Numbered from the stretch's first letter, positions 8,599-19,202 are shown. The stretch: 39,195 bases of DNA from Planctomycetaceae bacterium (GCA_031267635.1 JAIRYX010000340.1:1-39195), one strand, 5' to 3'. Translations and numbers: made by a program. The notes: generated by a model from the sequence alone, not told the origin.

Positions 8599-9860
8599 CA
8601 TGCTATATTTTACGTGCGATTTCCCTCTTTTTTGCCCGTGTTATTGCGTGCATTTCTGCCCGTTTGGGAAAACTGTCTTTTGTTCGACGAGCGTTTACTC
8701 TTGTCGAACTTCTCGTCGTGATTGCAATCATCGGGATTTTGATTGCGCTTCTGCTGCCCGCAGTTCAAGCCGCGCGGGAAGCGGCTCGAAGAATGCAGTG
8801 TAGCAACAATGTCAAGCAACATGCGTTGGCAGTTCACACTTATCACGACGCCTACAACGCTGTTCCCGGTTTCGGTTGGGGAATGAACCAAAATTACTCG
8901 GCGCATGTCGGATTGTTGCCGTTTGTGGAGCAGCAAGCACGTTACCAACTCATTGAATCGGTGAAAGGAGATCATAATGGTCACAGTGCCGTTGTTAATC
9001 CTGTACGAAGTAACCCCTATTCGGACTTTGACGCTTGGAAGGATCCGATCAGCGTTCATTGTTGTCCGTCCGACGGCAATACCAGAAGCGGCGCAAATAA
9101 TTATACGGCAACCAACTACTGTTTCTCATTTGGCGATTTTGAAAACGAAATGTATGGACATTGTTATTCTGCAACTGGCAGAGAGCCGAATAACACACGG
9201 ACGTTTTTCCAACAAACGCGAAGCGGCGCATGGCAGGCGCCAACTTATGCGATTCCTTTATCATTGTCTTTTGCTGCGGCATCCGACGGACTGAGTCATT
9301 CAATTCTCATTAGCGAACGTGTCAGTAAACCTAATGCTTATCAGAACGGCGGTTCGGCGACTCAATTCAATTCCATCAAGGGAGGAATTCTTGGCGGAGA
9401 AACGGCAAGTTGGTCCAATCCGCAAACATGCATGACCTATAAAGATACCGGAAACACATACAAAACAACAGCGCCGGGAACGCCGCTTGCCGGTCAGGGA
9501 ACGTATTTTGGTTATTACGGTCATTGTTTTGCAAGATTCAATACGATTTTGCCGCCGAATAGCCCAAGTTGTGCCTATGCCGGAGGAACAGGATTACACA
9601 CCGATGCATCCTATTTACCGCCGACAAGTTATCATACAGGCGGTGTAACCGCTGGTTTCGCGGACGGTTCGGTAACGTTCATTTCCGACACGATTCAAGT
9701 GACATTTGGTTCAACAGTTCCGTCTGGAAACTACGGTGGTCAATTATGGTCAGGCAACACAATGAAAAAAGCAGATTATGCGTATTCCGGTTTATCGGCG
9801 TTTGGGCTTTGGGGTGCGATTGGTTCAATCAACGGCGGCGAATCTGCATCTATGCCATGA
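8574..9860 (+). CDS. DUF1559 family protein with type IV pilin-like N-terminal methylation motif
   Basis: [46 protein letters not shown]-terminal [23 protein letters not shown]. The only early start in this frame is a GTG inside the G tract. Confidence 0.9.
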   Translation: MGGYAKWLTCYILRAISLFFARVIACISARLGKLSFVRRAFTLVELLVVIAIIGILIALLLPAVQAAREAARRMQCSNNVKQHALAVHTYHDAYNAVPGFGWGMNQNYSAHVGLLPFVEQQARYQLIESVKGDHNGHSAVVNPVRSNPYSDFDAWKDPISVHCCPSDGNTRSGANNYTATNYCFSFGDFENEMYGHCYSATGREPNNTRTFFQQTRSGAWQAPTYAIPLSLSFAAASDGLSHSILISERVSKPNAYQNGGSATQFNSIKGGILGGETASWSNPQTCMTYKDTGNTYKTTAPGTPLAGQGTYFGYYGHCFARFNTILPPNSPSCAYAGGTGLHTDASYLPPTSYHTGGVTAGFADGSVTFISDTIQVTFGSTVPSGNYGGQLWSGNTMKKADYAYSGLSAFGLWGAIGSINGGESASMP

Positions 9861-10001
9861 TGTGATGTGCCTTCAGGAACTTTGGGACACAAGGGACTTT
9901 CAGGACGTCGCAAGCGGCATGTCCCAAGAGTCTCCAATGTCCTAATTGTTCCTTTTTCCGAAAGTCTCGCGGTATTCCATTTTTAGAAAGATAATATCAA
10001 T

Positions 10002-10457
10002 ATGACTAAAAAAATGTTATTCAACAACACTGTTATGTTACTATTGCTCTCGCTATGCGGTTTGGGATGCAATCACGAAAGCCAGCTTTATGGACTTGTG
10101 CCGGTCGAGGGAATCGTCTATTATGATGGGAAACCGCTTGACGGTGCGGTTGTAAATTTTATTCCGAATCATCCTGACCAACGTTCCGCAGTCGGAACAA
10201 CAGATGCGACAGGAAAATTCGTATTGATGACGTTAAATCCGAATGACGGCGCGGCGCCGGGCGAATATCAAGTGACGGTTTCCAAAATGTCCGGCACAGG
10301 TTGGGAAGTATCCATGACGGAACAACAGTCGGCAAAGTCGAAAGACGATATAAAACCGCTGCTTCCCGTGAAGTATTCCATTCCCGCAAAATCCGGTCTG
10401 ACCGCAATTGTTCCCGTTCAAGGCGTGAAAGATTTAAAGTTCGAGTTAAAAAAATAA
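10002..10457 (+). CDS. Lipoprotein with transthyretin/carboxypeptidase-regulatory-like fold
   Basis: Lipobox-like LLLSLCGLGC; VEGIVYYDGKPLDGAVVNFIPN...GTTDATGKFVL...GEYQVTVSK. Confidence 0.8.
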   Translation: MTKKMLFNNTVMLLLLSLCGLGCNHESQLYGLVPVEGIVYYDGKPLDGAVVNFIPNHPDQRSAVGTTDATGKFVLMTLNPNDGAAPGEYQVTVSKMSGTGWEVSMTEQQSAKSKDDIKPLLPVKYSIPAKSGLTAIVPVQGVKDLKFELKK

Positions 10458-10544
10458 TAAAAAGAAAAGCAAAAGATAAAATATTGGACGTCCGTCCGTG
10501 TTACTTTTGCAATTTTTATGAGGAAAGAGCAAAAAGGAAATCCC

Positions 10545-11864
10545 ATGAAAAAACAGTCGATGGTTATTTTATTTGTGTTGTTTGCGGTTTGGCAGAATCC
10601 GGTAATATTATTGGGACAAACGTCCGGCTTGCCGCGTTTTGCGGTTCTTTCGGATACGCATTTTGAGAATCGGCGCGGCGAGGGGGCGAAGGTCAAAGTC
10701 CCCAACGCTCTGAAAAATCTGATGAATCAAAAAACAACAGTGGACGCGGTTTTTGTTGTCGGCGATTTGACGGATCACGGAAATCAAAACGAATACGATC
10801 AATTGGTTGCGACGTTTGGCGATAAACGTTTCATTCCTGAACATGTTGCCGTTTATTTGATGATGGGATTCAATCACGATAAATCTTCGTCAAGTGCAAC
10901 AGATGCGGTGAAAAATATCTTGGGTTCCACAGCAACAAACGCACAAAAAAACTTTTTGGAAAAAGTTCAAAAGCCGCTTCATCAATACGTGGAAATCAAA
11001 GGTTATCCGTTCATCACATTGAGCGAAGGCGGCAATCGTCCGAGTCCGTACAACGATGAAGTGAAAAAATTTTTGGAAGAGAAACTTGCCGACGCCGCGC
11101 AAAAATATCCCGATAAACCGATTTTCGTTTTTACGCATGTTCCGCCGTTGAATACGTGTTACGGTTCATGGAAACACGAAGGTTGGGGAACGGACGTTTT
11201 TACGCCGATATTGAATCGTTATCCGCAGGCGATTGTGTTTTCGGGACATTCGCATTTTCCGATTGGCGACCCGCGTTCCATTCATCAGGAAAAATTCACT
11301 TCGGTCAACGACGGCAGCACAACTTACAGCGAAGTCGAGCCGAACATTCTCAACATCGGAATTCATCCTGAAAATTACGACAAAGTGACTGAAGGTTTGA
11401 TTGTCAACGTTTTGGAAAACGGCAATGTAGAAATTGAGCGATGGGACACTTACCGTAACGAGGAAATTTTGCCGCGATGGACGATTGACGCTCCGCACGA
11501 CGGAAGTCAATTTCATTATACCAACAGCCGTAATGGGGTTACTTCGCCGGTTTTTGCCGAAGAAATCCAACCGACAGTGAGCGACGTCACGGAAAATTCC
11601 TGCACGGTAACATTCCCGCAGGCAACCGACAATGAAATTGTTCACCGGTATCTTGTCGAAATTCTGGACGGCGGGAAGGTGCTTTTTTCGTTTCGTAAAT
11701 TTTCGCAATTTTATTTGAATAGCGAAATGCCGGAAGAATTGCGCGTAACGTTTACCGATTTACCGCACAACAAAACGCTCTCCGCCCGCGTTACGGCGAT
11801 AGATTCTTACAACAACTCTTCAAAACCGATTCAAAGCAACGTATTCCAGACAAGCACAAAATGA
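10545..11864 (+). CDS. Secreted metallophosphoesterase with C-terminal fibronectin-type-III-like region
   Basis: LSDTHFENRRGEG, VVGDLTDHGNQNEY, VFTHVPPL, VFSGHSHFPIGDP motifs; start moved to ATG with AAAGGAAA upstream. Confidence 0.85.
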   Translation: MKKQSMVILFVLFAVWQNPVILLGQTSGLPRFAVLSDTHFENRRGEGAKVKVPNALKNLMNQKTTVDAVFVVGDLTDHGNQNEYDQLVATFGDKRFIPEHVAVYLMMGFNHDKSSSSATDAVKNILGSTATNAQKNFLEKVQKPLHQYVEIKGYPFITLSEGGNRPSPYNDEVKKFLEEKLADAAQKYPDKPIFVFTHVPPLNTCYGSWKHEGWGTDVFTPILNRYPQAIVFSGHSHFPIGDPRSIHQEKFTSVNDGSTTYSEVEPNILNIGIHPENYDKVTEGLIVNVLENGNVEIERWDTYRNEEILPRWTIDAPHDGSQFHYTNSRNGVTSPVFAEEIQPTVSDVTENSCTVTFPQATDNEIVHRYLVEILDGGKVLFSFRKFSQFYLNSEMPEELRVTFTDLPHNKTLSARVTAIDSYNNSSKPIQSNVFQTSTK

Positions 11865-11942
11865 AAGGAATTATACAACGGAATTTCCTTTTTATACAGA
11901 CAAGGGTTTATGCAATAAGTCTATTGGCTTATTGTTTTTATG

Positions 11943-12798
11943 TCAATTTTTTGTTTTGGATTTATTGGCTACATTTTTTAGTTTTGTTTTGGTGTTTGGT
12001 TTTGATTTGATTTTTGCAGGGAGGATTTCAAGGATTGGGATGTTGGCAAGCGTCAGGAGTTGTTCGATTTCTTTGCGAGGCTTGGGAACATAAAGAGCCG
12101 GAATATTGCCGTCGAGTTGAACTTCAACAGTGCCTAGCGTTTCCAATAATTCAATTCCCTCCTCAGTCATGTCCAAAGTGTTCCAATATTCCCGCAATTT
12201 TTGTATTAACAAGTACGATTGCATCACGACGAAAACATATCCGCGCGTTCGATTTTTCTTTCGCACATAAAGTAGGTCGTAATTCCAATTGACCGGTCTT
12301 GCAAGTCCGAAACGTTTCTTCGACCATTGCCAAGTCCTTGTATCGCGCATGAACGGACTCCTTGTCAAGCTCGTCAACGTTCAAACTCGTCGTCAAACAA
12401 TAGCAACCATCAAGTTTTGAAATCTCCTGCAACTTCTCTTGATCCGTAACAACACGAATCGTTCGTAACTTCTCATTGGTCTCCAATTGATTCCAACTTT
12501 GAAGATTCATCCGCCGTAATTTGTCGTTACAATAGCTCAACGCCGCCGATAATTTTGCACGCAGATGTTCGTTCAAATAAAGATTGCGCTCTGAAATAAT
12601 TTTATTAAGTTTCAACATCTTTGATTGACGGTTTTTGTTGATTTCGTCGGCGCGTATCGGGTTGTGTTTCACAATATATCGTTTGCCGTTATACTTCTTG
12701 CACTTGAAATTTCGGTTTTCACTGGCGTCGTTATACCGTAAACTCCAGTTTAATCTCCATTCGTAAAATCGAAAACTCAAGTGCAATGAGTATATCAA
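11943..12798 (-). pseudogene. Frameshifted IS1634-like transposase remnant (C-terminal part)
   Basis: KLDGCYCLTTSLNVDELDKESVHARYKDLAMVEETFRTCKTGQLELRP in one frame, continuing as VRKKNRTRGYVFVVMQSYLLIQKLREYW in another. Confidence 0.75.
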
Positions 12799-13265
12799 GA
12801 ATCATCTCGCTCAATTCTGTTCGCCCCAACCGGTGATGTTGAGAATTGTCGTTTTGATAATTTTTTTACCTTCGCGACAGGATTGACGCAAAAAATATTG
12901 CGTGTGGACAATACCTTTTTATCGACACGGACTGACTTTTCAACGTACATCGGATTTTCTGTTGTTGGAATGGAGGCATGTTGTTCGGACAAGAAATTCC
13001 AGACGGGAACATCCCCATCCGAAACAAATCAAATCGCCGCAATAAGTTAACATAACACACAGGGTACATTAAACAACAATAAAATCATAAAGTTCAGAAA
13101 ATACACAATAAAAATTAAAATGATTATTATTTACTGGGTACACTTTTCGTGAAACTACTCTATTTCAAGCACAAAACGAAATTTCTATCAGAATAAAAGG
13201 GAACTTCCGTTAAAAAATATTTTGAAACTTTTTAAGAAAATTTCCTCAAATTCCAACAATTCCTA

Positions 13266-13294
13266 TTGACGGACTCAATTTATTTGTACATAAT
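13266..13294 (+). promoter_or_regulatory. Sigma-70-type promoter of DUF1559 copy 2
   Basis: TTGACG-N17-CATAAT, as at 8401..8429. Confidence 0.7.
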
Positions 13295-13325
13295 AATATT
13301 CATAAAATAATCTGAACGACTAAAG

Positions 13326-13336
13326 ATCACAGTGAT
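13326..13336. promoter_or_regulatory. Putative operator palindrome ATCAC-A-GTGAT
   Basis: Perfect inverted repeat 32 nt past the -10; counterpart at 8462..8472. Confidence 0.5.
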
Positions 13337-13380
13337 TTTTGCCGTTCAATTTCAGAAGACTAAAATTAGGGGGTTCAGCG

Positions 13381-13455
13381 ATGAACAAAAAGTGCAACAA
13401 AGTGTTTGATTTTCTTGAATTGTGTAAAACTGTATCGGGGGGGGGGGGTACATAA
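13381..13455 (+). CDS. Short leader ORF ending through a G12 tract (candidate 5' part of DUF1559 copy 2, joined by a -1 shift)
   Basis: ATG AAC AAA ... TCG GGG GGG GGG GGT ACA TAA; same register relative to DUF1559 as copy 1. Confidence 0.55.
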   Translation: MNKKCNKVFDFLELCKTVSGGGGT

Positions 13456-13481
13456 AATGGCTAATAAGCCATTTTTTACGT

Positions 13482-14591
13482 GTGACTTCCCTCTTTTTTG
13501 CCCGTATTATTGCGAGCATTTCTGTCCGATTTTGGGAAAAATCTTGTGTTCGTCGGGCGTTTACGCTGGTCGAACTTTTGGTGGTGATTGCGATCATCGG
13601 GATTTTGATTGCGCTTTTGTTGCCCGCGGTTCAAGCAGCGCGCGAAGCGGCTCGAAGAATGCAGTGTTCCAACAACATGAAACAGTGGACACTCGCGCTT
13701 CACAATTTTCACGACGCGAATAACCGCTTTCCGGCAGCACAGCAAAGACTTATAGCAACCCAGTCACGAAACAGATTTTCTGCAACTTGCGCTCTTCTTC
13801 CTTATATGGAAGAGACGGCTCGCTTTGAGGTGTTGCAAACTGTACCCAGTCCTTGGCAACCCGGTCATGCCATTCTGGGCGAGTGGGTGTCTGCTATCCT
13901 CTGTCCATCGGATACAAACCGAACCCAAACAACATTAAGTGATGGCAGAGTGCTCACTCACGGTAATATCGTCGTAAGTTACGGTGATGGCGCTCATACA
14001 TTACCTACAGATCAAACCGGCAAATCAGCGGGAGATATTTCGTCGCGCGGTTTATTTTATTGGTACACAACGAAGTCATTTCAAGACGTTGTCGATGGTA
14101 CAAGTAATACCATTGTTATCAGTGAATCGGTTTCGCCCGAAACAAACGACACGAACAAAATCAGAGGCGGAATCGCTCAAGTTGGCTTGGATGAGGGTGG
14201 TTGGTGGTGGAATCCCGCTCTTTGTAAAGGAATACAAAATGGCAGTACATTTACCGGAACTATTTATACTGTCGAAAAACGCTGCAGTCGTTTTGCAGAC
14301 GGACTTACCTTATATACGGGTTTCAATTCGATTATGCCGCCCAATAGTCCAACATGTGCATTGGATTCAAGTTTAGAAAATTCGTCCGGGCTTTATCCGC
14401 CGACAAGTTATCATTCCGGCGGCGTAAATTGCGGCAGGGTTGACGGTTCTGTTACTTTTGTAACAGACACAGTTGATACAAACGGATTGCCAAGACATCA
14501 ACAAGGAAACTATTTGAAAGGACAACCTTCACCTTTCGGCGTATGGGGCGCAATGGGAACGCCCAGCGGAGGAGAATCAAAGAGTTTATAA
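13482..14591 (+). CDS. DUF1559 family protein (copy 2)
   Basis: [68 protein letters not shown]. The frame is open back through the G12 tract but has no ATG. Confidence 0.9.
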   Translation: MTSLFFARIIASISVRFWEKSCVRRAFTLVELLVVIAIIGILIALLLPAVQAAREAARRMQCSNNMKQWTLALHNFHDANNRFPAAQQRLIATQSRNRFSATCALLPYMEETARFEVLQTVPSPWQPGHAILGEWVSAILCPSDTNRTQTTLSDGRVLTHGNIVVSYGDGAHTLPTDQTGKSAGDISSRGLFYWYTTKSFQDVVDGTSNTIVISESVSPETNDTNKIRGGIAQVGLDEGGWWWNPALCKGIQNGSTFTGTIYTVEKRCSRFADGLTLYTGFNSIMPPNSPTCALDSSLENSSGLYPPTSYHSGGVNCGRVDGSVTFVTDTVDTNGLPRHQQGNYLKGQPSPFGVWGAMGTPSGGESKSL

Positions 14592-14840
14592 ACCGTATAA
14601 CAATTAACCTTTTTTAACAGACGTACTTTAAATTTCTGTATACTCCTTCCACTTGGAAATTCGGTTTCCATCAAAAAAGAGACATGAGGAACAAAAGGGA
14701 CTTTTGGGACGTGATGAACGATCAACACTGTCTTAAAAGTCGAAATTTCAAGTGTGAGGAATATAATACGTATTGTTTGCCCAACTGGTTTTTACGTTTT
14801 ACGGGTTTTTAAAGTACGCTCTGTCTAGGATATTTTATTT

Positions 14841-15326
14841 ATGAGAAAAATAATTTCCATTACATTACTTGTTTTTATTACATCAATGATCGGTTGTCGA
14901 GACAAATCACGTCCGGGAGATTTACCGGCGTTGTATCCTTGTACAATCACGATTACGCAAGAGGGTAAATTACTAGAGGGAGCGGCTGTAACATTTGAGC
15001 CGATTGATTCCAGCAGCGTAAAATATCGGGCTACGGCAATTACAGGCGTTGATGGCTCTGCAACAATGAATACCTATGGTTTTTCAGGGGTACCAATCGG
15101 AAAATACAAAGTTGTGATTGCAAAAATTATTCAGGATGACATTGAGTATAAACTGAATGAATCGACAGGCAAAAATGAACCGGTGAGTTACAAAAGATAT
15201 CGTACAGTTGAGCCACAATTTTCTTCAGCAGAGACAACACCTCACGAAATTGAAATTACCGGAAAAGAAAAAAAAGCAGAGCATATTTTCGACGTCGGAA
15301 AAGCAATGAAGACGTTAATTCCATGA
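14841..15326 (+). CDS. Lipoprotein with transthyretin-like fold, paralogous in position to 10002..10457
   Basis: LLVFITSMIGC lipobox-like; YPCTITITQEGKLLEGAAVTFEPID...GVPIGKYKVVIAKI. Confidence 0.75.
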   Translation: MRKIISITLLVFITSMIGCRDKSRPGDLPALYPCTITITQEGKLLEGAAVTFEPIDSSSVKYRATAITGVDGSATMNTYGFSGVPIGKYKVVIAKIIQDDIEYKLNESTGKNEPVSYKRYRTVEPQFSSAETTPHEIEITGKEKKAEHIFDVGKAMKTLIP

Positions 15327-15334
15327 GAAAGAAA

Positions 15335-15420
15335 AGAGAGACGATTGGGACTTGAGAAACTTCTGGGACAGAGTGAAACTGGGACAGGGATGAAAAGTGT
15401 CTCCAAGTCCCAGTTGTCTC
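15335..15420. terminator. Inverted repeat between convergent genes (possible bidirectional terminator)
   Basis: AGAGACGATTGGGACTTG ... CAAGTCCCAGTTGTCTCT arms, 2 mismatches in 18. Confidence 0.5.
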
Positions 15421-15440
15421 TTGTCCTTGAACAAACTTTT

Positions 15441-18400
15441 TTACCCGCGTTTTTGCCAGTTGCTGCCGTTAGTCCGATAACTTTTATTCCCGTTATTATT
15501 ATGGAACGCGCGTTTTGGTGCGGCAATGAGTTTGTAGGACGATTCGCCGAGAAGTTCTGTAACACGGCGGCGCAGTTCCGCATTCAGCGTTATGCCGCTT
15601 TTACATTTCATTAACGCCAAACGTCCGTCATTGAATCGGATATTCAATTCAAAATCGCTGGCGCCGGGGTAACCGCGAACAATTTCATATAATTTCCGTA
15701 GCGTTTCCTCGCCATGCGATTCGCTGATGACAATCGTTACGCCGCGAGTCAACATTGTTTGCGCTTCTTCTAACGTCAATAAACGTTCCACCACTACATT
15801 CGCGTCGGAATCCGTTTGGCTTCGACTCTTGTCGATCTTCCCAGCCGCAATGACAACAGAATCGCTTTTGACTAAATGCGAATACAACGCATACTGCTCG
15901 GGCCAAATGATACCGCGAATCATTCCGTCCATATCTTCAAAATCGAACATCGCGTATTGGTTCGGCTTGTCCGGTTTCGGATTTTTTGTTGTCGCTAATT
16001 TGATGCTGTTAACCATTCCTGCTAATATAACTTCCGTACGGTCGGGCAGCGTCAGAGCTTCCTCGGTGGAATGCGACCGAAGCGACTTAAATTGCTCGCT
16101 GTATTGTTTGAGCGGATGAGTACTCAAATAAAATCCAAGCACTTCCTTTTCATACATTGATTTTTCTTTGTCCGGCCACTCGTCCACTTCGGGCAAACCG
16201 GTTATGGCTGCGGCGGTTTCCGGTTGCATATTCGCGTTTTCCTCTGCGTTCATTTCTTCAAACAAAGAACGTTGACCAATTGCGCGGTCGTTGGAAACTG
16301 TAATCGCCGAAAAGTACGCTTTATCTAAAATTTGCATCAGTTGCGCACGTTTGTATCCTAACGAATCAAACGCGCCCGCCTTGATGAGAATTTCAACCGT
16401 GGAACGTATGCAAACAGTATTGGGAACTCGCTCGCAAAAATCGAACAACGACCGAAACGGTCCGCCGTTTTTCCGCGCGGCAACAATCGCGTTGGCGGCA
16501 TATTCATTGCAGCCCTTGATAGCGATTAAACTAAAATGAATTTTGCCGTCTTTGACAAAATACAATTGATGCGAAGCGTTCACGTCCGGCGGAACAACTT
16601 CAATTCCCATACGTTGGCAATCTTCGAGATGCTCCACTGTCGAATCTTTTTTTGTAAAATTTCGATTGGAAATATCGCCGCATAACAGCGACGCCATAAA
16701 TTCCACCGGATAATGCGCTTTAAGATACGCCGTCATATACGCAATCAGGGCATAAGCGGTCGAGTGGCTTTTGTTAAAACCGTAACCGGCGAATTTTTGG
16801 ATCAGTTCAAAAAGATGCTCTCCTTCTTCTTTGGAAAGACCGTTTTTCTGAACGCCTTCAATGAAATCGCCTTTCGCTTTCGCAATCACCGCTTCTTTCT
16901 TTTTGCTGATTGCTTTGATACACGTGTAAGCGGCGGCAAGCGGCACGCCGCCCAAACGGTTCATAATCCGCATAATTTGCTCTTGGTAAACCATCACGCC
17001 GTGCGTTTCTTCAAGCACCTCTTTCATAATCGGATGTGGATATTCTGCTTGCTTACGTCCGTGCTTGACGTCGATGTATTGATCAACCATGCCGCCTTCA
17101 AGCGGTCCCGGACGATAAAGAGCTAACGTCGCGATGACGTCGCGGAAACTATCCGGCTTCATTCGCTGCAACAATTCGCGGATACCGCCGCCTTCCAACT
17201 GAAAAACGCCTTTCGTTTCGCCGCGACATAACAAAGCGTAAGTTTCAGAGTCGTTAAGCGGATAACGGTACGGATCAATTCGTTCTCCGGTGGTTTGTTC
17301 GATAATGTCAATTGCCTGCGACAAAATCGAAAGGTTGCGCAATCCGAGAAAATCCATCTTGAGAAGCCCGGCTTTTTCGACTTCCGCCATTGCCCATTGC
17401 GTTACAATTTCATCTTTATTTTGTACGCTTTGAATTGGCAGAAAATCGGTCAACGGACGGTCGGAAATCACAACCGCGCAAGCGTGCGTCCCTGACGATC
17501 GCGCTAATCCTTCGCAACCTTTGGCAAAATCAAGCAACTCATGCGCTTCCGTGTTTGAATCATAGAGTTTTTGCAATTCATCGTTTTGTTCAAACGCTTT
17601 TTTGAGCGTCATTTTCGGAGCTTCAGGCACAAGTTTCGTCACTTCATTGACAAACGAAAGCGGCATACCGAGCGCGCGTCCCACGTCTTTAATCGCCATC
17701 TTTGCCGCCATTGTGCCGAATGTGCCAATTTGAGCAACGTTGTCGTGTCCGTATTTTTCTTTGACGTAATCAAGAATTTCACCGCGGCGCTGTTGATCAA
17801 AGTCAATATCAATATCGGGCGCTTCGAGACGGTTTTCATCGAGAAAACGCTCAAAGAGAAGGTCAAATTCCAACGGACAAACGTGACTCAAATTCAGCGC
17901 GTAACAAACCAACGCTCCGACGCCGCTACCGCGTGCCGTCCGATGAATCCCGCGTTCTTCGGCAATCCGAACAAAGTCCCAAACGATAAGAAAATAATTC
18001 GGAAAACCGAGTTTTTGAATCACAGATAGTTCACGGTTGAGACGTGCCATCACTTCTTCGGAAAGTTCGCCGTTTGGCATTCGCTTTTCGTTTCCGGCGT
18101 AACGGTGTTTTAAGCCGATAAGACAAAGTTCCCGTAAATAGTCGTCGGAAGAATTTCCTCCCGGCGGAACAAATGTCGGAAAAAAGCGTTTTCCGAGTTC
18201 CAGGGACAACTCACACGAATCGGCAATGGTTTGAGAACGTTCTATCGCTTCGCGTTGATCGGGCAACGCTTGCAGCATTTGTTCGCCGCTCCGCAGAAAA
18301 AGCTGATCGGTTTCCATTTTCATGCGGTTTACGTCGGTTCGGTATTTTCCGGTACTGAGACAGAGCAAAATGTCTTGGATTTCCGCGTCTTCCCGTTTGA

Positions 18401-19046
18401 CATAATGCACATCGTTGGTCGCAACGAGCGGAATACCGATCTCTTGAGCAACTTTCAGCGTGCCGTTAAGAACAAGCCGTTGGATTTCAAGACCTGCGTC
18501 TTGGATTTCTAAAAAATATCGGTCGCCAAACAAATCACGATACCATTCAGCGACCTGTTTCGCACGAGCAAAGTTATCCGCCGTGCCGTTAACCACGGCG
18601 CGGGCAAACTCGCTTCCCGCGCAACCGCTCAAACAAATAAGACCTTTATTATGTTGCCGCAATGATTCTTTGTCGATTCGCGGACGATAATAATATCCTT
18701 CGGTAAACGCCAGCGACGCTAATTGCAGCAAATTATGATAACCGTCAATGTCTTTCGCAAGGAGCGTCAAGTGGAACGAAGCGTCTTTTACCGAAGTTGC
18801 CCCGCTTTTTTCGTGACGGCTTCCCGGCGCGATATACGCCTCATAACCGATAATCGCTTTTATGCCGGCGTCTTTCGCTTTTTGATAAAACTCCAGCGCA
18901 CCATACATATTGCCATGATCCGTCAACGCAATCGCGTTCATTTCGAGTTCCTTCGCTCGACCGATGAGAGCGTCCAACTTCCCCGCGCCATCGAGCAATG
19001 AATAATGGCTGTGACAATGTAAATGAACAAATGGAATAGGCGGCAT
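15441..19046 (-). CDS. dnaE: DNA polymerase III subunit alpha
   Basis: PHP domain FVHLHCHSHYSLLDGAGKLDALI; PDIDIDFDQQRRGEILDYVKEKYG; full-length C-terminal OB-type region. Confidence 0.97.
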   Translation of the reverse strand: MPPIPFVHLHCHSHYSLLDGAGKLDALIGRAKELEMNAIALTDHGNMYGALEFYQKAKDAGIKAIIGYEAYIAPGSRHEKSGATSVKDASFHLTLLAKDIDGYHNLLQLASLAFTEGYYYRPRIDKESLRQHNKGLICLSGCAGSEFARAVVNGTADNFARAKQVAEWYRDLFGDRYFLEIQDAGLEIQRLVLNGTLKVAQEIGIPLVATNDVHYVKREDAEIQDILLCLSTGKYRTDVNRMKMETDQLFLRSGEQMLQALPDQREAIERSQTIADSCELSLELGKRFFPTFVPPGGNSSDDYLRELCLIGLKHRYAGNEKRMPNGELSEEVMARLNRELSVIQKLGFPNYFLIVWDFVRIAEERGIHRTARGSGVGALVCYALNLSHVCPLEFDLLFERFLDENRLEAPDIDIDFDQQRRGEILDYVKEKYGHDNVAQIGTFGTMAAKMAIKDVGRALGMPLSFVNEVTKLVPEAPKMTLKKAFEQNDELQKLYDSNTEAHELLDFAKGCEGLARSSGTHACAVVISDRPLTDFLPIQSVQNKDEIVTQWAMAEVEKAGLLKMDFLGLRNLSILSQAIDIIEQTTGERIDPYRYPLNDSETYALLCRGETKGVFQLEGGGIRELLQRMKPDSFRDVIATLALYRPGPLEGGMVDQYIDVKHGRKQAEYPHPIMKEVLEETHGVMVYQEQIMRIMNRLGGVPLAAAYTCIKAISKKKEAVIAKAKGDFIEGVQKNGLSKEEGEHLFELIQKFAGYGFNKSHSTAYALIAYMTAYLKAHYPVEFMASLLCGDISNRNFTKKDSTVEHLEDCQRMGIEVVPPDVNASHQLYFVKDGKIHFSLIAIKGCNEYAANAIVAARKNGGPFRSLFDFCERVPNTVCIRSTVEILIKAGAFDSLGYKRAQLMQILDKAYFSAITVSNDRAIGQRSLFEEMNAEENANMQPETAAAITGLPEVDEWPDKEKSMYEKEVLGFYLSTHPLKQYSEQFKSLRSHSTEEALTLPDRTEVILAGMVNSIKLATTKNPKPDKPNQYAMFDFEDMDGMIRGIIWPEQYALYSHLVKSDSVVIAAGKIDKSRSQTDSDANVVVERLLTLEEAQTMLTRGVTIVISESHGEETLRKLYEIVRGYPGASDFELNIRFNDGRLALMKCKSGITLNAELRRRVTELLGESSYKLIAAPKRAFHNNNGNKSYRTNGSNWQKRG

Positions 19047-19202
19047 GATATTAAGATCAAAATTAAAAGGTAAAAATTAGAAACGGAAGAGACTTTTCAC
19101 TTGCCCGATTATCTCATATTTCAAACATCACGCAACCAGTCATCAAAATTTTTCTTGTTGTTTGACGACCGTTTTTCATACATTCCGCCGTAAAAAAGCA
19201 CC

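Noticed and set aside
8540-8803. Third-frame [36 protein letters not shown]..., similar to 13406..13723
   Set aside because: Similar between the copies, but it continues as an out-of-frame translation of the conserved pilin-like segment, so nucleotide similarity explains it. Kept in mind as an alternative small Cys-rich product starting at ATG 8590.
15685-18690. Multiple small ORFs antisense to dnaE
   Set aside because: All lie within the confident dnaE coding region with no independent support.
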